Source of the DNA: Ruegeria lacuscaerulensis | GTDB taxonomy: Bacteria; Pseudomonadota; Alphaproteobacteria; Rhodobacterales; Rhodobacteraceae | NCBI RefSeq assembly: GCF_013034685.1 | Contig: NZ_WQGO01000003.1 | Coordinates: 496,001 to 560,000 of the forward strand | Length of the DNA stretch: 64,000 nucleotides | Reading direction: 5' to 3' | In this document: one piece after another, positions 59,587-64,000 of the stretch | Layout of the letters: each line of letters opens with the position of its first letter | How positions within the stretch are numbered: position 1 is the first letter of the stretch | Translations under genes and position numbers: made by a program | Notes under the pieces: generated by a model | Told to the model about the DNA's origin: nothing | What the model saw: only the letters and a program-made list of their open reading frames with translations | Databases searched by the model: none

Positions 59587-60648
59587 ATGAGTGTTCGTGA
59601 CGCGGTTCTGGCGAACCTCAAGAAGATCACTGATCCGGTGTCGGGTCAGGACATTGTCAGCGCTGGTATCGTGCGCGCGCTGAACGTCGAAGGCGACGCC
59701 GTTCGCTTTGTGATGGAGATCGATCCCAAGCACGCCGACAAGATGGAGCCGGTGCGCGCGACGGCTGAGCAGGCGGCGCAAATGGTGGATGGCGTGGCCA
59801 AGGTTTCGGCCATGCTGACCGCGCATTCCGACAAGGCACCGCCAGATCTGAAACCCAAGCCGAAACCGGCGCAGACCGGCCCTCAGCCGGTGGCCGGTGT
59901 GGATCGGATCATCGCTGTTGCTTCGGGCAAGGGCGGGGTCGGTAAATCGACCGTGTCTGCGAACCTTGCCTGCGCACTGGCCGCTGAGGGACGGCGCGTG
60001 GGTCTTTTGGATGCCGACGTTTATGGCCCGTCGCAACCCCGGATGCTGGGCGTTTCGGGGCGTCCGGCCAGCCCCGATGGCAAGACGATCCTGCCGCTGC
60101 GCAATCACGGCGTCACCATGATGTCCATGGGGCTGATGACCAACGAAGGGCAAGCGGTTGTCTGGCGCGGCCCGATGTTGATGGGCGCGTTGCAGCAGAT
60201 GATGAACCAGGTGCAATGGGGCGCGCTGGATGTGCTGATCGTTGACCTTCCGCCCGGCACCGGCGACGTGCAACTAACGCTGAGCCAAAAGTTCCAGGTA
60301 GACGGCGCAATCGTTGTCTCGACCCCGCAGGACGTGGCCCTGATCGATGCCCGTAAGGGAATCGACATGTTCAACCAATTGAAAACGCCGATTGTTGGCA
60401 TGATCGAGAACATGTCCACGCATATCTGCTCGAATTGCGGGCATGAGGAACATGTGTTCGGCCATGGCGGTGTGGCGTCCGAGGCTGAATCGCTGGGTGT
60501 TCCGCTGCTGGGGGAAATCCCGTTGCATCTGGACATTCGCGTGGCCGCTGATGGCGGTGCGCCCATCGTGGTCAGCAAACCCGACAGCCCACAGGCCGAC
60601 GCGTTCCGCAAAATCGCCCGCGACCTGATTGCCAAGGGCAACGCATGA
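59587..60648 (+). CDS. apbC: Mrp/ApbC-family iron-sulfur carrier ATPase
   Basis: A 353-residue P-loop NTPase. N-terminal DUF59/MIP18-like domain (residues 1-70), a linker rich in Pro and Lys, then the deviant Walker A ASGKGGVGKSTVSANLA (residues 112-128) and the C-terminal CSNCGHEEH motif with the bridging Cys pair. Mrp proteins transfer [4Fe-4S] clusters to target enzymes. Adjacency to the formate dehydrogenase genes suggests help with its many clusters, but a housekeeping role is equally possible. It overlaps the next gene by 4 bases. Confidence 0.92.
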   Translation: MSVRDAVLANLKKITDPVSGQDIVSAGIVRALNVEGDAVRFVMEIDPKHADKMEPVRATAEQAAQMVDGVAKVSAMLTAHSDKAPPDLKPKPKPAQTGPQPVAGVDRIIAVASGKGGVGKSTVSANLACALAAEGRRVGLLDADVYGPSQPRMLGVSGRPASPDGKTILPLRNHGVTMMSMGLMTNEGQAVVWRGPMLMGALQQMMNQVQWGALDVLIVDLPPGTGDVQLTLSQKFQVDGAIVVSTPQDVALIDARKGIDMFNQLKTPIVGMIENMSTHICSNCGHEEHVFGHGGVASEAESLGVPLLGEIPLHLDIRVAADGGAPIVVSKPDSPQADAFRKIARDLIAKGNA

Positions 60649-61334
60649 CGGAACCCGTGTTCCCTCCGCTGCTTGCAGGCCACCCGGTGCAGGGCGGCGA
60701 AGACCCCTTTCAGCGTGCGCAGGCCATGGCCGCGTTGGGCTGCGACGCGGGAACGGTGGTCTACAACATTCAGGCGGACCGCCTGCGTGTGGCTATCGTC
60801 TTTGCACCCGAGGTTCCGCTTCAGGACGCGATGGCGATGTTGCCGCTCTGCGCCGTGGGCTTTCAGAACGCCCTTGGCGCGCTGGCACCGCCTGAGGTTG
60901 CGGTGCATCTGGACTGGGATGGTCCGATCTGTGTGAACGGGGCCAAGTGCGGGGTGTTTCAGGTCGCGGCCTCGGCTGCCGTGCCCGAGGCCGAACCCGA
61001 CTGGCTGATCGTAAGCTGGGAACTGGCGCTGATACAAACCAGCGAAGCGCCGGGCGAAAATCCAGATATCACAGCGCTTTATGACGAAGGCTGCGCCGAG
61101 GTATCGCCGACTCAACTGGTCGAAAGCTGGTCGCGGCACATGCTGACATGGCTCAACCGCTGGCAAGAAGACGGAAATGCGCCGCTACATGCCGAATGGA
61201 TGGGGCTGCTACGCGGGGTGGGCGAACCCTATGACACAGGTGTCTTTCTGGGCGCCGACGAGCGGTTCGGAATGCTGATCCGCGACGGTGCCGAAACAAC
61301 CCTGCGCCCCTTGACGGATCTACTGGAGAACTAA
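60645..61334 (+). CDS. Biotin/lipoate-protein-ligase-like protein
   Basis: A 229-residue protein resembling the biotin/lipoate ligase family with a DUF4444-type C-terminus: AVEVHLDWDGPICVNGAKCG-like segment (AVHLDWDGPICVNGAKCGVF), DWLIVSWELALIQ in the middle, and LLRGVGEPYDTGVFLGADER at the end. The typical GRGRxGR biotin-adenylate loop is not visible, so catalytic ability as a ligase is doubtful. It is coupled to apbC by an ATGA overlap, with the DUF6505 gene 2 bases after its stop. It may act in cofactor handling for the nearby enzyme. Confidence 0.68.
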   Translation: MTEPVFPPLLAGHPVQGGEDPFQRAQAMAALGCDAGTVVYNIQADRLRVAIVFAPEVPLQDAMAMLPLCAVGFQNALGALAPPEVAVHLDWDGPICVNGAKCGVFQVAASAAVPEAEPDWLIVSWELALIQTSEAPGENPDITALYDEGCAEVSPTQLVESWSRHMLTWLNRWQEDGNAPLHAEWMGLLRGVGEPYDTGVFLGADERFGMLIRDGAETTLRPLTDLLEN

Positions 61335-61336
61335 AG

Positions 61337-61816
61337 ATGAAACTGGCCCGCGCGATCCATTTCGACGAAAGCGACATGAACGTATTTCATTCCCCGGCCC
61401 GCACGGGCGAGTGGTGTATCTCGGGCGGGTTCGAGTTTTCGAACTGGGGCGAGGGCGATCTTGAGGGCAAGGCCCGGCAGGCGTTCTCGAACGGTTGGTT
61501 GGGCGTTGAGACCTTTGGCCGGGTGACATTCGTGGCCGTGACGCAGGTGGAAGCCTCCGAGATCGACCAGATTGCGCAGAACCTGGCCGAGCATTTCGTG
61601 CAGTTCTATGGCGCACCTTCGGTCGAAGCCGCCTTGGGCGTGGCACAATCAGAGATCACCCATATGTCCGAGTTGTGCGAAGAACATGCGCCCAACACCC
61701 TGCTGACCGTTGCCCGTGAACTATCCGAGACCGGTGTGCATGAGGCTTTCCGCATCATCACCCCGCAGGAAACCCAGCTTGAGGCGTTGGCCGTGCATGG
61801 CTCGCTAGACGACTGA
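61337..61816 (+). CDS. DUF6505-family protein
   Basis: A 159-residue protein with KLARAIHFDESDMNVFHSPA at the start and EWCISGGFEFSNWGEGDLEG, which I recall as DUF6505, a family seen in alphaproteobacterial gene clusters with formate dehydrogenase and lipoate-ligase-like proteins. It is predicted cytoplasmic, alpha-beta, without metal-binding motifs. Co-transcribed with apbC and the ligase-like gene. Its stop overlaps the convergent sulfotransferase gene by 12 bases. Confidence 0.68.
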   Translation: MKLARAIHFDESDMNVFHSPARTGEWCISGGFEFSNWGEGDLEGKARQAFSNGWLGVETFGRVTFVAVTQVEASEIDQIAQNLAEHFVQFYGAPSVEAALGVAQSEITHMSELCEEHAPNTLLTVARELSETGVHEAFRIITPQETQLEALAVHGSLDD

Positions 61817-62518
61817 CAAATGCGGTTGCAGTCTAGGGTGCTGGGCCAGTTTCATCTGCGCATAGGACAAGTCATGCGGATCGGTGCTGTAACCTAACAA
61901 ATCGAAATCCGGGCGAAACGCATTGATGACCATTTCTGTTAGTTCCGGGTCGTAGTACTCGGCGATTCTACGTGATCGCTTGGACTTGTTTTCATGGTCC
62001 AATGTCGCGTTTACGCCGATCTCGGAGCAAAAAGACCGGAAATCAGCGTTTAGGTTTTCCAAACGCCCAACAGTACCGACGATGCAGCGGTCCTGCGGGT
62101 CCAACACATACGACGATTGACAGTTTGGCGAACATTCGGTCCCACAATACTCCATAATAAACTCTCGAAAACTGATGTCCTTAATCGCGTTATGCAAGGG
62201 GTGAATATCGGTCTGCTGTATATAGCTGAACAACGAAATCTGGAGGTCGAACGGGTTCCGAACAAAGGCGAGCGAATGCATTGCCCAATATCTGTCACCC
62301 AAATGCTGGACGTAGTCTGTCGCCTTCGCATGGACTGGAAGAGGTTGGAATTTCGACTTTGGGTAAAGCCCAGTATTTAAAGTCCTCTTGTCGAGGCTTT
62401 TGAGCGACCGCTGAAGGGGATTTGGTCGGTCAAATTCTTTTCGCAACGCCCATGCAACCGAACTTCCGCCGGTTTTGGGGATGTGGACAAAGACGATTTT
62501 CTTCTTGCTTCCAATCAT
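61805..62518 (-). CDS. Sulfotransferase family 2-like protein
   Basis: A 237-residue protein. Near the start is IVFVHIPKTGGSSVAWALRK, the PAPS-binding loop (IPKTGGSS) of Sulfotransfer_2 enzymes, and SLAFVRNPFDLQISLFSYIQ (the R-x-P-x-x-x motif for the 3'-phosphate) follows. It is complete at both ends. The coding sequence is clearly poorer in GC than its neighbours (T- and A-rich wobble positions), a sign of transfer. The ATG at 62518 is used; an in-frame TTG upstream is unlikely. Probably modifies a surface glycan, like the other glycan enzymes of the window, though not adjacent. Confidence 0.75.
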   Translation of the reverse strand: MIGSKKKIVFVHIPKTGGSSVAWALRKEFDRPNPLQRSLKSLDKRTLNTGLYPKSKFQPLPVHAKATDYVQHLGDRYWAMHSLAFVRNPFDLQISLFSYIQQTDIHPLHNAIKDISFREFIMEYCGTECSPNCQSSYVLDPQDRCIVGTVGRLENLNADFRSFCSEIGVNATLDHENKSKRSRRIAEYYDPELTEMVINAFRPDFDLLGYSTDPHDLSYAQMKLAQHPRLQPHLSVV

Positions 62519-62569
62519 TGTTCGGGGTTGTACGATATTAGATCGCAATAAGTGAATACATAAAATAAA

Positions 62570-63070
62570 CTAAATCAGGTCAGCAAAACCGCCAAATTGA
62601 CCGCGTTTGAAAATCAATCCTTTTCCGGTGCGATACATGACTTTTTCGACCTCTCCGATCAGGACCAGGTGGTCTCCGGCCTCGTACCGGGCGTGAAGTT
62701 GGCAGTCAAAGCGGGCAAGGCAATTCGACAGTTGCGGGCGGTTGGCGTGGTCCGGCGCCCAATCCGCGTGGGAAAAATCCGCGCCGTCACGGGCGAATTT
62801 CAGCGCCTGATCCTGCTGATCTTGCGCCATAACGTGGATTGAATAGTGCTGGCAGTCATGAAACGCACCGAACCGGTTGGAATCCTTTGCCAGACACCAC
62901 AACACCAAAGGCGGGTCCAGCGAGACCGAGGAGAACGAGTTCACCGTGATCGCACGTGGCCCCAATGCGGTGTGGGTGGTGACTACGGTAACGCCAGTTC
63001 CGAAACAGCCCAACGCCTCGCGGAAGGCGGTGCTTTGATCCGGGGTAGGGGTAAAGGTCGTTTCCGTCAT
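62570..63070 (-). CDS. Flavin reductase-like domain protein
   Basis: A 166-residue FMN-binding protein of the HpaC/Fre-like split-barrel family: FREALGCFGTGVTVVTTHTAL and GPRAITVNSFSSVSLDPPLVLWCLAK at the FMN site, then YSIHVMAQDQ and FDCQLHARYEAGDHLVLIGEVEKV (read in parts). Members supply reduced flavin to two-component monooxygenases or act alone as flavoenzymes. No monooxygenase is adjacent, so the partner is unknown. The ATG at 63070 is preferred to the upstream in-frame start. Confidence 0.82.
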   Translation of the reverse strand: MTETTFTPTPDQSTAFREALGCFGTGVTVVTTHTALGPRAITVNSFSSVSLDPPLVLWCLAKDSNRFGAFHDCQHYSIHVMAQDQQDQALKFARDGADFSHADWAPDHANRPQLSNCLARFDCQLHARYEAGDHLVLIGEVEKVMYRTGKGLIFKRGQFGGFADLI

Positions 63071-63159
63071 TGCGCGCTCGTTCAGTGGCCGGGCCTCAGG
63101 TGCCACGACCCGGTGGGATTGTCCACGAAAAGCTGTGTCTGACCGATATATTTTCCAGC

Positions 63160-64000
63160 TTAGTTCAGGTCTTCCAGCAGGCGACCATGTTGACGCGTTG
63201 CTTCAATAACCGCACCGAACGTGTTCATGCCGCGCGCTTGTAACATGGGCAGCATACGCACCAGAGCCTCAGCCGTAGCTACGGCGTCGCCCAGGGCGGT
63301 GTGACGCAAAGCGTCCGGAATGGTGATATCCAGCCTCTCACACAGCGCGTCCAGCGTGTGTTTGTCGCTGGCCCCGAACAGCACGGCGGACAGCAAGACT
63401 GTGTCCAGAATGGGGTGATCCCACGCGACGCTCATCTGGTTGGCATGGCGGCGCAAAAAGGCCATGTCGAAGGGCGCATTGTGGGCCACGATCACGGCGT
63501 CCCGCGCGAATTGATGGAACACGCGGCCTGCCTCGGCAATCTTGGGCGCATCCTGGACCATGGCATTCGTCACTTTATGCACCTTGGTCGAGGCCGGCGG
63601 GATTGGCATCTCCGGATCAACCAGCATATCCAACTGTTCGCCTTCAATGATCCGACCATTCACCACCCGAACAGCGCCGATTTGCACGATCTCATCCTTG
63701 TGCGGCAATAGACCTGTGGTCTCGGTGTCGAAGACGACAAAACACAGGTCTCGCAGTTCCAGCGTCTCAAGCGCGCGGTTGGCTTCCGAGTTCATCAGTG
63801 CGAAATCATAGACCAGCGGGCGTGAGGCTTCGGGCGCGATATTGGCGACGCTGTCATCGAATATCAGCATGTATCCGGGCGCATCGCCCAAGGGCTTCAT
63901 GCGGGTCGCAAATGACTGGGTGCCGTCGGTGCTTGTCAGCGTGCAGCTGACCTCGAGCCCGGTTTTGACCAGTTTGGCATAGGCATGTTCCAGCGGTTCA
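63160..64000 (-). CDS. DnaQ-type 3'-5' exonuclease (5' part beyond the window)
   Basis: The frame stays open to the window edge, so the N-terminal end is missing. The C-terminal 180 residues form a DEDDh exonuclease: FVVFDTETTGLLPHKDEIVQ (Exo I, Asp and Glu), ARDAVIVAHNAPFDMAFLRR (Exo II) and RHTALGDAVATAEALVRML (Exo III with His and Asp). Upstream of it lies a PAS-like stretch (VSCTLTSTDGTQSFATRMKP then GYMLIFDDS), as in large roseobacter proteins with sensor-like N-termini fused to an epsilon-like exonuclease. It would remove 3' nucleotides from DNA; not the main replicative proofreading subunit. Confidence 0.85.
   Translation of the reverse strand, partial: EPLEHAYAKLVKTGLEVSCTLTSTDGTQSFATRMKPLGDAPGYMLIFDDSVANIAPEASRPLVYDFALMNSEANRALETLELRDLCFVVFDTETTGLLPHKDEIVQIGAVRVVNGRIIEGEQLDMLVDPEMPIPPASTKVHKVTNAMVQDAPKIAEAGRVFHQFARDAVIVAHNAPFDMAFLRRHANQMSVAWDHPILDTVLLSAVLFGASDKHTLDALCERLDITIPDALRHTALGDAVATAEALVRMLPMLQARGMNTFGAVIEATRQHGRLLEDLN

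Noticed and set aside
1..64000. tRNA, rRNA, CRISPR array, insertion sequence, prophage
   Set aside because: No cloverleaf, rRNA-like, spaced-repeat or transposase/integrase sequence was noticed on reading both strands; a tRNA and IS search would settle it.

Overview
The window looks like a stretch of chromosome from a marine alphaproteobacterium of the Roseobacter group (Rhodobacteraceae). The inference rests on high GC, dense gene packing, family content (DUF6476, DUF6505, CarD, RpoH, PepF, SUV3-like helicase, SCP2 protein), and an intergenic GC-hairpin element of a type I associate with this group. I found no rRNA, tRNA, CRISPR array, insertion sequence or prophage.

Layout. 1-5607: a surface-glycan type block with two GT2-like glycosyltransferases, an alpha/beta-hydrolase-like protein, a fucosyltransferase-like protein fused to TPR repeats, and a sulfotransferase. 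5604-12916: haloalkane dehalogenase, an unknown protein with a transglutaminase-like pattern, a RluD-type pseudouridine synthase, rpoH, an oxidoreductase, a DksA-like zinc finger protein and an EamA transporter. 12917-21977: PepF, a lipase-like hydrolase, an SCP2 protein, a TPR protein, the SUV3-like helicase with an S4 protein, ferredoxin, CarD and a potassium channel. 21974-34124: cobS/cobT, a Kef-type antiporter, Lrp/AsnC regulator with hppD, a PilM/GspL-plus-PilP-like membrane protein, a SIMPL protein, acetyltransferase, metY, a glycosyltransferase and a ChrR-like cupin.

34285-44547 is a reductive pyrimidine-degradation locus: preT-preA (dihydropyrimidine dehydrogenase), a RutR-type repressor, an N-carbamoyl-beta-alanine amidohydrolase-like enzyme, dihydropyrimidinase, and an NMT1/THI5-type ABC importer. 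A perfect match to the E. coli RutR operator lies in the divergent promoter region, and a degenerate copy precedes preT.

44700-61816 is the most interesting part: a tungstate-type importer (tupBCA) running convergently into an 11-gene formate dehydrogenase operon. That operon encodes DUF3305, DUF3306, a TorD-like chaperone, a small Tat protein, catalytic, Fe-S and cytochrome b subunits, a WD40-cytochrome c protein, a 41-residue protein and a regulator with a ligand-binding domain. Divergent from it are a 650-residue polyferredoxin and, beyond that, a cytochrome c fused to a short TupA-like segment, an Mrp ATPase, a biotin/lipoate-ligase-like protein and a DUF6505 protein. Together these suggest a tungsten- or molybdenum-dependent, Cys-type, membrane-attached formate dehydrogenase with its own metal supply, sensing and maturation genes.

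The window ends with an AT-rich sulfotransferase, a flavin reductase and a truncated DnaQ-type exonuclease. Functions come from motif recognition by eye; no database search was run.
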